This document shows positions 1 through 12,400 of a DNA stretch of 64,000 bases, piece after piece (within the stretch, counting starts at the first letter, position 1; every line of letters starts with the position of its first letter). The notes beneath the pieces are model-generated. The model searched no databases, had not been told where the DNA came from, and worked only from the letters and a program-made list of their open reading frames with translations. Location: positions 6,253,169 through 6,317,168 of the forward strand of contig CAIIXF020000010.1 in NCBI GenBank assembly GCA_903813345.2. Reading direction: 5' to 3'. The DNA comes from Owenia fusiformis. Taxonomy: Eukaryota; Annelida; Polychaeta; Sabellida; Oweniidae. A program made the position numbers and the translations under genes.

Positions 1-1
1 T

Positions 2-100
2 ATGGTGCGTATTTGATGCCTGATGATACTTTTGGGCGTTTACATGATATGGACCCATTTTCAAGTTAAAAGCATCAGGAATGAAACCATATTTTTTAGC
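2..100 (+). repeat. Direct repeat copy A (99 bp)
   Basis: This segment, which starts ATGGTGCGTATTTGATGC and ends ATATTTTTTAGC, is repeated nearly identically at 678-779. The two copies differ by a few substitutions and a short indel. They are in direct orientation about 676 bp apart. Sequences downstream of the two copies differ, so only this block is shared. The left edge may be cut by the window start. Confidence 0.85.
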
Positions 101-189
101 GATTTTTTGTGAAAGTGGTTGGTGGTCGAAGTCTGGCGTTCGGCGTCAGTAACAAATTAATACAACTTCCAATGACTTACCAAATACTG

Positions 190-420
190 TTTAGACTGCA
201 TCCATTTTTTCAAAATCATCTAAAAGCTGTAGAGAACTTCAATTTCTGACTTTAAATTTGAGTTTTGGTCTTCATTGACCTTATCAAAAAGGGTCAAAAT
301 GTATTTTTTCAACTTGATCAATTTATTTTTCAAAAAATCATCCACATGTTGTCAGCTGCTTCTGACTTCAGATATGAGATATTTGACCCGCAATGACCTT
401 CTTACACTGTGGGTATAGTC
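190..420 (+). repeat. Diverged repeat units with CAAAATCATC motif
   Basis: Two loosely repeated units contain TTTTTCAAAATCATC or a close variant, a stretch about TTCAATTTCTGACTT, and CATTGACCTT. The same kind of double unit recurs at 2040-2215. This is old repetitive sequence of unknown class with no open frame worth naming. Confidence 0.5.
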
Positions 421-677
421 GAAATATGTGGATGCAGTTTAATTATGATGCAATTTGATTATGGTGTATCATTTGGATCGGTCGACGTAATTATTGGATT
501 AAATAATCAGACTGACTAGGGTATAATTAAATTATTTTGAATTTGTGTATTTTTAATATTCTACATATATTTCTCAAACGCTCTCACGAGATACAATAGG
601 AAGAAATAACTATGGTTATATATAAATTTGAGTTGCGAACTATAATACAAAAACAAAAATTAAATTTTACAGCAGTA

Positions 678-779
678 TATGGTGCGTATTTGATGCCCGA
701 TGATAAAATTATGGGCGTTTACATGAAATGGACCCATTTTCAAGTTAAAAGCATCAGGAATGAAACCATATTTTTTAGC
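678..779 (+). repeat. Direct repeat copy B (102 bp)
   Basis: Second copy of the block at 2-100. Here it runs directly into a (TCTG/TCCG)-rich stretch and then diverged tandem units (780-1325), so this copy may mark the start of a longer dispersed repeat. Confidence 0.85.
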
Positions 780-1325
780 TCAAATGGCTGAGCTATTGTT
801 ATCGCCCACTTGTCTGTCCGTCCGTCTGTTTGTATGTCTGTCTGCCTGCCTGTAGTCCATCAGTCCGTCTGTCAATACATTGGCAGCTATGAAATCCTCC
901 ACTACCATTGGAATGGTTTCACTTTTATAAAGTGTCTATATAAGGTTGTGAATTGTCCCATAAGTGGTGTCTCAAAAGCTCGCCTTGTTTCAAAACGGCG
1001 GCCAGTTTTATTGCGTAAAATCAGGTTTTCAGCTCTTTTTTTTGGTTATAACTCCACTAGTTCTACACCAATTTGCTTGAAATCGTACAGGTACCTTGAT
1101 TTATAGGTTATGAATAACACCTACAAGTTTCGGCAAAATATGTTGCAAACTATCAAAATGACCATTTTTATTTCGGAAAAATCAGATATTTAGCTCTTTT
1201 CTCATAACTCCACGTATTCCATCAATTTGCTTATAATTGTATAGGTATCTTAATATCTACATTATCAACAATGTCTACAAGTTTCAGCTAAATATGTTGC
1301 AAATTTCTAAAATCATGCACAAAGC
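780..1325 (+). repeat. Dispersed repeat with (TCTG/TCCG)n tract and two tandem units
   Basis: A tract of TCTG/TCCG/CCTG tetranucleotides (about 805-865) is followed by two diverged direct units (about 1015-1170 and 1180-1320). Each unit carries a TCAG..TTAGCTCTTTT-like start, ATAACTCCAC, CAATTTGCTT, a GTAYAGGTAYCTT-like segment, CTACAAGTTTC and AATATGTTGCAAA. The frame open across 810-1106 is a by-product of the tetranucleotide tract and is not called as a gene. The class is unknown; it could be an old non-autonomous transposon. Confidence 0.55.
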
Positions 1326-1379
1326 TACCTTTTAGTGTGCTTGTGAAATCCCTCTGTTCTTACTTCGATCTAGTCATCT

Positions 1380-1610
1380 ACAACAAAACTACTTTATTTC
1401 ACTTTTTGCGATTTTATCACATGGGGTCTAGTCTATGGGTAATCTCCCCGACCTAGAAATCACATTTTCAAAGAAAATTTAATTTTCAAAGTTGATAAAA
1501 ACTTTGATGATAGCACTTTGACTGAATTTTAAATTTTTAATGACGTATAAATCAAGATAATTTCTACTCGCATCGATCTATTTCAGCTAGGCAAGTAATT
1601 CTACGAAATT
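1380..1610 (+). repeat. Dispersed repeat, inverted partner at 39510-39765
   Basis: This stretch carries TCACATTTTCAAAGAAAA, CAAAGTTGATAAA, TTTGACTGAATTTT and TTTCTACTCGCAT in order. All of these occur in the same order on the opposite strand at 39510-39765. It is an interspersed repeat of unknown class with no coding potential. Confidence 0.75.
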
Positions 1611-2039
1611 GTTGTAAAATATTGAAAATATTTAAACATTCCCATGTGAGCGCAGTACCCATGGTACTATTTTTATACTATAATAGTATTTTCCAGTTGA
1701 TGGATTTATATCTAGTCCCAATTTTCAATTCTTCATGAGAGTGTCTTGTAAAAGTTTGGTCAATTGCTTCACTGAATGAAAAATATTTATCCAAGCAATG
1801 GATACACAGGAAATCTCGCCAGTTGTTCTTTGTAAAAAAACATCATGATAAAAGTATAATTTACGATAACATAATATCAATATCCAATTGTTTTCGTTCT
1901 TGATCCAAATGATATGTATGTTGGCATCCGATTTATACATATAAGTTTACGAAATGTTGCTCGTATATCTTCTCTATAACATGAATGTAGTAGAAACCTT
2001 CCTTTATTGAATATGTATGCAATATTTCAAGACTCGATA

Positions 2040-2215
2040 TATATCGCTTCAAATTGGCCAATTTTTCAAAATCATCTACAAATTCTCAGAAGTTCAAATC
2101 TGACATTTGACCTTCAATAACATTTTTATGGTATTTTTCAACTTGTTTCAAATTGATCAATGTCTTTCAAAATCATCAAAAAGTTCCTATAAGTTCAACT
2201 CTGACTTCAGATTGA
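2040..2215 (+). repeat. Second cluster of CAAAATCATC units
   Basis: Two diverged units contain TTTTTCAAAATCATCTA or a variant, AGAAGTTCAAATCTGAC and TTGACCTTCA. They resemble the units at 190-420. Unknown class. The rest of 2216-3217 holds nothing recognised. Confidence 0.45.
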
Positions 2216-3222
2216 ACTCATAATATTGTGACCAACTACTGTAGGTTACATTTTCTCATGTGAATGCCTTGTTTTGCTAACATATTGCATTGTGCTATGA
2301 TTGACAAAACATTACATTACAATTGGGAGTATTATTTTATTCAGCTTTTCAGAACAGAGGCTGAATATGGAACTCATTTTGTAGTTTATGTCATTTATTT
2401 GGAATCTGGTTCAAAGTATCTATATTTGGAATCCCCTCGGAGTAGAAACGGAAACGGTTATCCTCTAGAAACATACAAAATTCATTACCCTGCCAATCGT
2501 CACAATTAACTGTAATCATAAGAGAAACGAGGGGATAATGTGATCGACATAAAATTGCATCTATCAACCTTTACTCACATCGTATCAAAAGAGCAAATGA
2601 GATATTATGCAAATGTATTTGTCACTTAAGTATCGATATAAATGTGCTTTGGTTTATTTCGTTGAATGCAAATCGCATCAGTATCCAAACAACATTATTA
2701 GTGTCAAAATTTTCTTTCTTTTTCTTCATTAATAGTATTTCCTTTTTATTACATGCATTTTATTCAAAATTAGAATCAGGTTTCTAGGGAACTGCCGTTG
2801 AATAAATTAGTTATCAAATACATTTTCTTGAGAATATGGTAATGGACTTTCCATATTCATTTTACCATTCAAATAAGAATGTAATGTATAGACACTTAAG
2901 GGATATCAGGATTTTAGGCGGACACGATGCAATTTAGTAGCTATTGAGGATCAGTTATGAAGGGATTAAGGCAAATAGCATATCAGGAACAAGCCCTATT
3001 AAAATTGATAACCAATTGTCGATAACTGCCATATCATTCTAGTTCTGTAGATAGAATTCCAATTAAGGAATATTTTATGGAAGGCGTTTATACTTCTGTG
3101 ATATATAGAGTTCAATATGACAAAAACATCTTCTCAACTTTTGATAGCATTTAGAGTATGTTAAAATATTCTTCGCAAATCGAGTAACGACATAGTGACA
3201 TAAATCCTTTTGTTAATACTCT

Positions 3223-4250
3223 CACGCCCGGTGATCGTGAAAATGGGACGGAGGGGGGGAGCAGGCAATTTCCGCTAGAAAATTCAACAAGTCTGGTAAA
3301 ATTATTTTTTCAAGACAGAGTTTACGATTGAATTGCAAATTGAATAAGCGCACGGTATGATAAAATATGTTAGGTATTCTAGGATTATTTTTCAACCGAT
3401 ACTCTTTTAAGATATAAGATCTATTAAAAAAGGCGCAACGCAACCAACGTGCAAAAGTCAAAGTTTTTGCTATAAATCAAGCAACAATGGACTACACGAC
3501 CTGTAATAAAAACTTGTAAGTGATGTTATCATAACTAAATTAATGTCATTGCTGAATTTATAAAATAAGTTTCCATACGTAAAATAAAAAATAATCGAAA
3601 ATAATTAAAATGGGACGGAGGGGGGGAGGGGACGGAGGGGGGAGTAATAATTCTATAAAGTGAAACAACTTCACACGAATTGTTGTATTTGAAAAATGAA
3701 CTCATTAACTTAGTAAGAAACTGGATGATATACCCCTGGAGACTGAAAAATGGGGACATTTGGAGTAAAAGGACTTAAAGTCGCGAAACATCTCTAATCA
3801 TGTCTTATATACATATTGCTCCCCCCCCCCTCCGTCCCCTCCCCCCCCCCCTCCGTCCCAAATTCATTATTTTCGATTATTTTTTATTTCACATATGGAA
3901 ACTTATTTTATAAATTCAGCAATGACATTAATTTAGTTATGATAACATCACTTACAAGTATTTATTACTGGTCGTCCAGACCATTGTTGCTTGATTTATA
4001 GCACAAACGTTGATTTGTGCCTGTTGATGGCCTTGCGCCTTTTTTAATAGATCTCATACCTTAGATGCGTATCGTTTCAGAAAAAATCCCAGAAAACCTA
4101 ACATATTCTACCATACCGTGCGCCTATCCATTAAGCAATTCAATAGTAAACTTTTTCTTGAAAAAATAAATCTTCCAGATTTGTTGAATTTCCTAGCAGA
4201 AATTGCCTGCTCCCCCCCCCTCCGTCCCATATTCACGATCACCGGGCGTG
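3223..4250. mobile_element. Foldback DNA transposon, CAC termini, 5-bp TSD ACTCT
   Basis: A 1028-bp element is almost entirely two inverted arms of about 420 bp around a short centre. The left end CACGCCCGGTGATCGTGAA is mirrored by TTCACGATCACCGGGCGTG at the right end. The flanks are a perfect direct ACTCT on each side (3218-3222 and 4251-4255). Each arm carries G-rich blocks containing GGGACGGAGGGGGG, once near the tip and twice near the centre, mirrored as C-rich blocks on the other arm. There is no transposase; the short open frames within simply read through the arms. CAC termini plus a 5-bp duplication fit Transib/RAG-like transposition, which is inference. Confidence 0.88.
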
Positions 4251-4255
4251 ACTCT

Positions 4256-5002
4256 AAGGCTTGCAATTCACTTCAGAGAAATATCAAAAATAGCATCTCT
4301 TTAGTCATAGAATCAAGAACAAAAATCCCGTACGGTCTTAAACTCGTGGAATTATAGTATCATTCCTAGTATGAGATTGATTAGAAATACTATTAGTATT
4401 GTCATTTCATCTATTCAATCAAGACTTAACAATTGACTGATCAAGAAAACTCTTTATTTCTAATATTAAAAATATCTCAAATACGAAAGGGGAAATTGAT
4501 GGTAAGAAAACTGACAAACTGAAATCAGTATACCAGATGTATATTTTCACAAATAATCATATTGAAACATTATCTGAATTTTTATGAAGTGAACTGCAAT
4601 AATAAAGAAAATTGAATAAGTATAAAAATATTCTAATTTTTATTGGCCCACCCTGTAGAATATGCCGTTTGAAGGACACATTTTTATCCCTGAATTATAC
4701 ACCAGTCTTGGGAAATCATAGAGTTGCTAAAAGAGTTGCCCATAACCTTATAACCTTGGCACTTACCCAAAGCATTTGTAACGCACTTAGTGCAATTTGA
4801 AATTAAAGTATGTCATCGAAATCAATCTTGTTGGCATTATTATTGAGATGATGTATTAAAACTGATTCCAATTAAGCCCTAAAAGACTAATGGTACACTA
4901 GGAGTCTACTGTGAGGAGTTCTTAAAAATTACCGTAATATCCCAATGTCGGGTTAGAAAACAGAACATCATCAAGATGTATATAAATTAAGGCCAACTTG
5001 CC
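4256..5002. other. Spacer with no recognised feature
   Basis: AT-rich sequence between two foldback elements. No exon, RNA gene or repeat copy was recognised. Confidence 0.5.
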
Positions 5003-5007
5003 AGTAT

Positions 5008-6294
5008 CACTGGTCCTCATCTAGTTACCGAGACGATACGCCAGTGTATCATGCCGGAATAACTTCCGGGACTCTTATTTCTTATTACTTTAGTTCTCGA
5101 TTGATACATACTTATAAGTCATGCTGTGGATCATGATTTGGCCCGAAGTTAAATAAGTTAAAGAGTCTGTTTGAGAATGCATTGATGGTTTTAGGTTTGA
5201 TATGTTAACAAAGACGCAATTCATGTTTAGTCCCTCTTTATTTTGTTTTGAACGACAAATTAATGTTACACTGACGAATGTTTGATTTGGAGCTGTTGTT
5301 ACACTGGTGAACCATTTTAACATTGTAATAATGTAATATTAGGTACTAACAATCATGAATATATAGTTAAACTATTACAGAAAGTCATGGATGTCGCAAA
5401 TTCAAATGCTGCTATTGTAGTAGGGTAGAGGGAAGCTCCAAGATGTAATTGCGGACAAAATCAAAGCTTTCTGAAAGATTTAATCGATGAGTTGTGCTAA
5501 TATATTTTACCAATCTTCAAGAAATCGTGTTTATTTTGGCGAGATCAAGGCTTTATTTTTTAACTACACGCGGTGCATTTGCTCACGCAGCACTTAATGA
5601 GCCTTATCATGAAAAAGAACAGTGTCTTGGCAGTCTGTGCATAAATATTGCAAACATGCATGGAATCGCTTGACACAACAGTTGTTAAAATCATCAATTG
5701 TCGAAATTTTAGCAATGACGAATACCCCTCAAATAGCCCCAATCTCAGTGGACCCAAGCATATATAAGGGTCTTCCTAAAAGATCAGGTGGATGTCCTAC
5801 TGGAAAGGGAATCTGGTGGAACTCATTATTCCAAAAAACCGAGATGCTTTACAAATGTATGTATAAAACATGTATAAAAATTAAGAGTCGAAAACACCAA
5901 GTAAAGAGCTGATCTCTTTACTTGGTGTATTCGACCCGATTTTTATACGTGCTTCATATGTCCATGACATTCCACAAATTAACTTTCTCTATAATATTTT
6001 TCATTCGTCAGTGTAATCATAGCTCTACGTCAGTGTAATATTGCCAATATTCATGCCGATCGTCATTGCAACAAAAGTGAGGTATAAATATGTGAATTGC
6101 GTCTTCGTTAACAAACCGAACCTAAAACCACTTGATTATCTTCCTTAACCTTGGGCCAAATTATTATCCAAAACCTGACTTTTAAGTTAAGGTGTAAATT
6201 GAGAAATAAAAATATATTACCGAATTCAAATTCCGGAAGTTGTTCCGCCATGATACACTGACATATCGTCAGGGTAACTAGGTGAGGACTAGTG
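5008..6294. mobile_element. Foldback DNA transposon, CAC termini, 5-bp TSD AGTAT
   Basis: A 1287-bp element starts CACTGGTCCTCATCTAG. Its right end, read on the other strand, is CACTAGTCCTCACCTAG. AGTAT is perfectly duplicated at 5003-5007 and 6295-6299. The arms match over most of their length with substitutions and indels and meet at a long hairpin near 5883-5935, whose stem includes CACCAAGTAAAGAG. A motif close to TTACACTGACGA recurs in both arms (about 5270, 5300, 6010, 6035), a layout common for transposase-binding repeats. No transposase was found. It appears older than the element at 3223-4250 because its arms are more diverged. Confidence 0.85.
5883..5935. repeat. Near-perfect hairpin at centre of foldback
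   Basis: CACCAAGTAAAGAG is followed by CTGAT and then CTCTTTACTTGGTG, with the pairing continuing outward through GTCGAA/TTCGAC and ATTTTTATAC. It is the best preserved part of the element at 5008-6294. Confidence 0.85.
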
Positions 6295-6299
6295 AGTAT

Positions 6300-9273
6300 C
6301 CCGAAAGCATACCTTTCATTGAAGATGTTTATCGAGAACGAGGCGTAACAAGGGCTCATAGTTTCAAGCATTTCATAAACATGGATGGAATGATGTTGTA
6401 GGAAATATTTCATTGGAGAGTCGGCAGTCTGGCCAACTCAGTTGCAAGAAATACTATACTACTACTACGGCAAACTGGCATACTTACTGAAGAGATTACC
6501 AAATTATAACCGATCCTATAAGTTGTACTATACTTTTCCGACAGTTCTGTTGCAGCACCATGCAGAGGTGATGCATATCAGATGTGTGGTTTGGGGAGGA
6601 TGACTTGCGTACTTTTCCAATTAAAAAATGAAATATAAATGATTATGAGGTATTGTACAATTGTTACACATAGTAATGCCACAGATGAAATTCATAATAA
6701 TTCATTATAGTAAACATGTACAGCACAATATCGTAGTCTTATAGCACTTATCAGAGATAATCTATGGCGCCTCTGATTGTACTTTTTTAATGATGCAGAC
6801 AACTTTCCCCCCATTAGATCATGCGTAGTGCCGCACACATGCTCTTAATAAACACTTACAGATAATTTCCTATTCAGTATGTTTATGGAAATTACCAATT
6901 ATAACCAAAAGCTTATTCCCATCCTAAGTACATTACCATGACCGGTGTATATACATCACTAAAAGGTGAAACCTAAGCAACGTGCAAATATCTAGCTATT
7001 AGAGCAATTAAGATTTAATAGCTGTATAGTATGGAGTCATGTAAAAGGAACTTGCAGCATACTAAAAACTACTGTATATGTTACCGGATATGAATATATA
7101 ACAGAAACGGTTCACTCATTGATGTTGTGATTTTTACATAAACTCGGGGGAAATTAATGAGGAACTATACTATAGTAACCATTCTAAATGAATAGCGCTG
7201 ATGAATGCTCCAGATAAATATGACTCTCACTAAAGAAACAATACATGACCTTTGTGACTTTTTGCAACACTACAACTATAATAACTCTCCATTCTGACAC
7301 TAATAACATATATAGAGCGAAGAAGCTTTAGTACATTAATATATTCAGTGATCAGATAAAGCCACTATAAAATGATACAGATATAGATTAAGCAGCTGCC
7401 ATATAATAGTGTGCCACTTCATGATAAAAACAGAAACAATTACAAAGCGGCAATTCACGGAGTACCAAATCCCATTGGGCAATTGTCTATCTATCTGAAA
7501 TATGTCACAATATGATATTTTTTACAATCTTTTGACAGTTTGACTTTGATAGAAAACTCGATTTGCTTATTTTTCAATTGTGTTAATAGTCATATCATAC
7601 TTCAGAGAGATCTAAGAATGAAAGAAAAATCATATTTCCCCATAAATTGTCCCCGGGGCCAGGCCGAAAATACGGAATAAATGTGAAATGGATATTCTAT
7701 AGCTAAAGTATTAACATTTTAAACAACATTGACCATTTTGTAGGAATCACCTGTTCCTGAAATAAAATATGTAAACATTAAGGTCATATAAGATGCATTT
7801 ATGGAAAACGATGAAAATAATATTAGTTAAGAATATTTGGAAACGATGACCTTGAAACCTCCATGGCCATCAAATATTCATAGTATAGCATATAATATAA
7901 TTATACCTGTGTGTATTTATTAATTATCCTAATAAAGCTAAGCATACGGCAATATCGATTATTATTACAAATGTATGTAGATGATGTTATGATTGTGTAT
8001 TTACAATTTGGCTTTTTCTGATTAGTGCTAACAGCTTGGAATATAAATACATTTAAATAATACATCTATCAAAATCTAATTTCCAACTTTTGAACAGCAG
8101 ACGTCGCATAAACAACTCAATTCAATGCAAATACTCTGGAATAGGCCTGGGGAAATGAGTTATTTGGACGATTAATTTACACTTACCAAGAAGCTGTTAG
8201 TCTCTCCTTACAAATATAGAAATTGTATTTTCAGGTCATATAACAAAAAAATGAAAATATTTTTACAATTCTGGGGCGATGTTTTTAGGATTAATAACAA
8301 GAGTATATTTTAAGGTTGCAATTATAGGCATGTTTTGATATTTGAAGACAGATGAATGCAGCGACCAAATCAACCCTCGTTCCGACTGCAAGGTAAACGA
8401 TAAGCAAGTACTTATCACGTAGTTTGTTTAGATTTCAAACTGTTAGCGGATCGATATATTGAAATAAAACCACATCAAATGTCATCTTGAACAAACTTAA
8501 CACCGAAACTGTCTTGATAATTAATGGAATATAAATATATGCCTGCCAATAGCTCCAGATCTTTATTGTTTTAAAATTTGTGAAGCATTCTGAAGTAAAT
8601 ATATTCATTGCCAGAGAAGTTAATTGAAGAATTCCTACGGATGGTGATTTCTTACCATGAGGTGGTTATGACTTTAGATTCTAGGAAATTTTAGTAAATG
8701 GTCTGATAATCTATCACTAATGTTAAACCAGTGTATCACTTCTGTCATGAAACCTCATCTTGAACTAAGTCCGCAATTTAGTTCAAAATGTTACATTTGT
8801 GAGCTATAAACATCATTCACCTTAAGTCGTATCTTTGTCTAAATGTGGATAAATAATTTGAGTTTAATATTTAACATGTAGCACAGTTCTGGACCTGGTT
8901 GCGAAGTTATTTTGCAAATCAAGTTTGGTGAGCAAAAATAGAAAAATACTCTTGATGGATCAAGGTGATGATTTTCCAAAATTTAATTTATTCATATTGT
9001 AGAGAATGGTAGAATGCCAAAATATCATTGTATCTAAAAAGTAAGTCAATACAGCATGGCATAAAAATGCCAACCGCTCGTGCTATGTTGCATCAAACTT
9101 ATTTGTCTGTGGAAATTCTGACTTATACTTTGGCACATTAAAACAGGATTCCATGGAGCAACTCGGAAAGAAGTTTGAGATGCATTACTAGAGGTACCTT
9201 TATGAGCAGAACACTTGATCATGACGTGTCATCTATTCCTTTTCAGACACACCTGGCATTTACATAAAATTTG
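6300..9273. other. AT-rich stretch, nothing recognised
   Basis: No exon with splice signals, RNA gene or repeat copy was recognised here. The open frames are short and of non-coding composition. Confidence 0.5.
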
Positions 9274-9430
9274 CCACCCACCTTTTGTAACATAAATTTG
9301 TAAATAAGTTAGAATATAACTTTATCAATGAAAACTCATTTTGTGACTAACTGAATGGACTTTCGCTCTTTCCCTTGAAGCACAAGATTAGTATTAGTAT
9401 TAATAAAGTTATGTTACAAAAGGTAGGTGG
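9274..9430. mobile_element. Short MITE with 22-bp TIR
   Basis: CCACCCACCTTTTGTAACAT on the left is mirrored by ATGTTACAAAAGGTAGGTGG on the right, with one mismatch, over a 157-bp unit. No clear target-site duplication is visible, so the superfamily is unassigned. Confidence 0.65.
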
Positions 9431-12400
9431 AATTTTTTGTGTAGAATCCACGTGTGCTTGCAAAGGAATGAACGACGTTTAGAGCACATCTTGTTACGCT
9501 CATACAAGTTCATCTAAGTGAGCTAGTCATCTGAAATTTATTGTGGAGAAGATCCATTGAGCCTAGTTGCAACGTATTATAGAAAAATTTAGATATCATG
9601 CAGACAAATAAGTTAAGAAACATGATGGTGGTAGCATATTTTTGTACCACCTTGTACCTAACAATTATCACCACTTGTAACCCCACAAATGGAAAAAACG
9701 AAATTGAAGTACAAGGATAGAGAAAGCCAGAATAGTTCAAATTGAATAGAATACTCACACAATGATGTTTTTTCCGTTTCTTTCTTCCAAAAACCGTACT
9801 ATTGGTATTGACCATTTTAATGTGATCCGGTGCAAACATAATTTTGCTTATGATATAAACCCTTGTTTCTGATATAAAAACAATGATGTGCCTTGTAATA
9901 GATTATGAATATATCCAGCTACTATGTCTCTGTGTGTGATGCGTTTTTATGCCTTTTTCATATTGTCACAGATATTAATAAAACAGCGAATGATTATTCT
10001 TGGACTCGTATACTAATAGATACATTAGTTTTAATTCCACCTGGTAATGTGAGTGCGCATCGCAATAGATAGCTCCTCGGAGTTATTTTTATCCAATCTC
10101 TAGGAAATTGGCATTTCAATATGGCAGATGTGGCCTCAGTGTCCATCACATATAGTCATGTAAACTTGACAAATACGTCACTAAAATCTCAAGTGTCCCC
10201 GAGGAAATCATAAATGATTGTTATCCGAGCTCTCAATGTGATGTATATTCTCTGTTAATTCCTCATGAAATGTAATCTCTCCTAAATCTTTTTCGATTAT
10301 TCATTGATCCGAGTTTCTAACTTCGCTAATTGCATTGCGTGGCCTGGTGATTTTATCCTACTAAAGCATATAGAAACGTACCAGATTCTAACGTAACTCT
10401 CTTAGAAACTGCTAACCACCCGGCAATCCAATGACTTTAATTTACACTATGTATATGAAATGTTCATTCTCCAGCTGATGATACCCAACTGTTATATTAA
10501 TTTACAGTTTTCTTCTCGTTATATGGATTATGTAAATAAATAAATTATGAGAAAACACATATGCCAGGGTAATTATTCGGAATTGATAATCTGAATATTT
10601 CATTGTTTCCTCTAAGAACAATGGATGTGTTGGCATGGAATTGTTGGGACTCCATATTTACAGTTTCAGCTGCTGGTTACTATCATTGTAGAATTTATGG
10701 TCAAATGAATCAGTTTTATAGAGATTTATTGTTTTCTCCACTGAGAAATTTCATTTGTCTTTTTGTTGTTTCATCCTTGAATATTCTGGTCGTCAGGAGG
10801 CTCAATGGAAATAAGAGCCATTGACTAAAATAATGGGCACTGTTATGGCATACAATGCATATTGTCTCTCAATGATAAATAATATGAGATGCGGTGATAT
10901 GACGGGCCGAATTAGCCCGAATTGCGAAATATATATACTTTTGCGTTGTGTAGAATACTAATTTTCAAAGTTCCCCATTTTTAAGCATGTAAACTATTTA
11001 ATATACCACAGCATGCTCGTTTTTGAAAAAATGCCAGAGCTGTGCACGATAGTGTTATCGAGAAGTTGTGTACGATGAGGGTACATATTGCTTGTAACAT
11101 CTCATCGATCAGTATATATGATCTTTATAGCATTGTGAGTCTCTCACGTTATATCGTACAAATAATTGGATTGCATTTTATTGGTAAGGTAAAACGTGTT
11201 TATACCTCAAAGAGTGGCATTTTATACTAAAAATAGTTTATGTTCCACGACTGTCATCAAATACCTGGTTACCATCGATCTAATCCGAAATATACCTGTT
11301 TGTAACGTATTTAAGCTAGTTGACCTACTTTTGATTCTATGTTTTAAAATACATTCATTTTGATAACATTTTCACAATTAATTGCACATACAGAACCCCT
11401 AGATTTGTTTAATCGGTCAAAATAATCCTATATCACTTTAGATCATAAATCAGCTTAGGATTTCAGTAACCATGACACGTTAACGTGTTTCCTGAAATTT
11501 AGTACACCGTAAATAATAAATCCTCAAGAATAATCATGCGACGTGACAATTAACTGATTAGAAGATTTAGCAACAAAGCTTGCCTAAGAAAAAGCATTGA
11601 ATCAATCTAATTCACAACTTTCTTAGCATTAGAGTAGATTTAATCAGTGGTAATTTCTTATCACACATGCTTGATTACCATTGGATTACCTCCAATCTAT
11701 TATGTCAGTTGAATTTGAGGTTTAACCATTTTCAACACTTGACGTCATCTTCACTCTTACACTAATGAATAATATTTAGGTACACCTCGTCCAATCAGGT
11801 CGACCACTTCACCTTCAAAATCAGAATAGCAGTCGGAAAGTTTTATGATTTCATAAGTAGCCGGGGTAGACTATTTATTACATATTGTAGCTCCCACGAG
11901 AGACTATTACAGCTACTTTTTGGGTCATTAATATACACATTATTATATGAAACAAAACGATTTGTATTGTCTCAGTCTCATCAAGGAATATTCCTTTGAC
12001 ATTATTTAGAGCTTAGTTAATTCGGGAGTTAGTGCTCCCTGGTGTGCTTTAGCCGCAAATATTAAAGGCACACTGTTTGTGATAGAAGAAAGAAACATGT
12101 TACTCACACACTCGCTCATCCAATTTTTGGGTTGGTTCATGACATGACAAATGTGGCCCATTTAATTCAAATTGACGCACGGTGAATGCAAATCTTGCGT
12201 GGCTTGTAGGTAATTTTCGAAATTTGGGCCCACTTTTTGAATAAGGGGTCCAAAATAATTTTCCGCGAGACAATTTTTTCTGATTTGAAATGTGCTTATT
12301 AGCTTCTGCCAGTGCACCACCCTCTAATTTCCGCTGTCCCTCAAATTCCATTACAACTCAGTCATATATTAAGTCGCCATCCTCGAGTGTCCATAACCTT

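Noticed and set aside
2-779. Direct ~100-bp repeats as the ends of a retroelement
   Set aside because: The 577 bp between them hold no coding remnant, the copies are too short for typical LTRs, and no flanking duplication can be read because copy A touches the window edge.
810-1106. 98-codon plus-strand frame starting MSVRPSVCMSVCLPV
   Set aside because: It reads through a (TCTG/TCCG)n tract and a repeat; not a gene.
12100-12351. Minus-strand open frame of 83 codons in slightly GC-richer DNA
   Set aside because: No recognised domain and no splice partner; length is within chance for AT-rich DNA with a GC patch.
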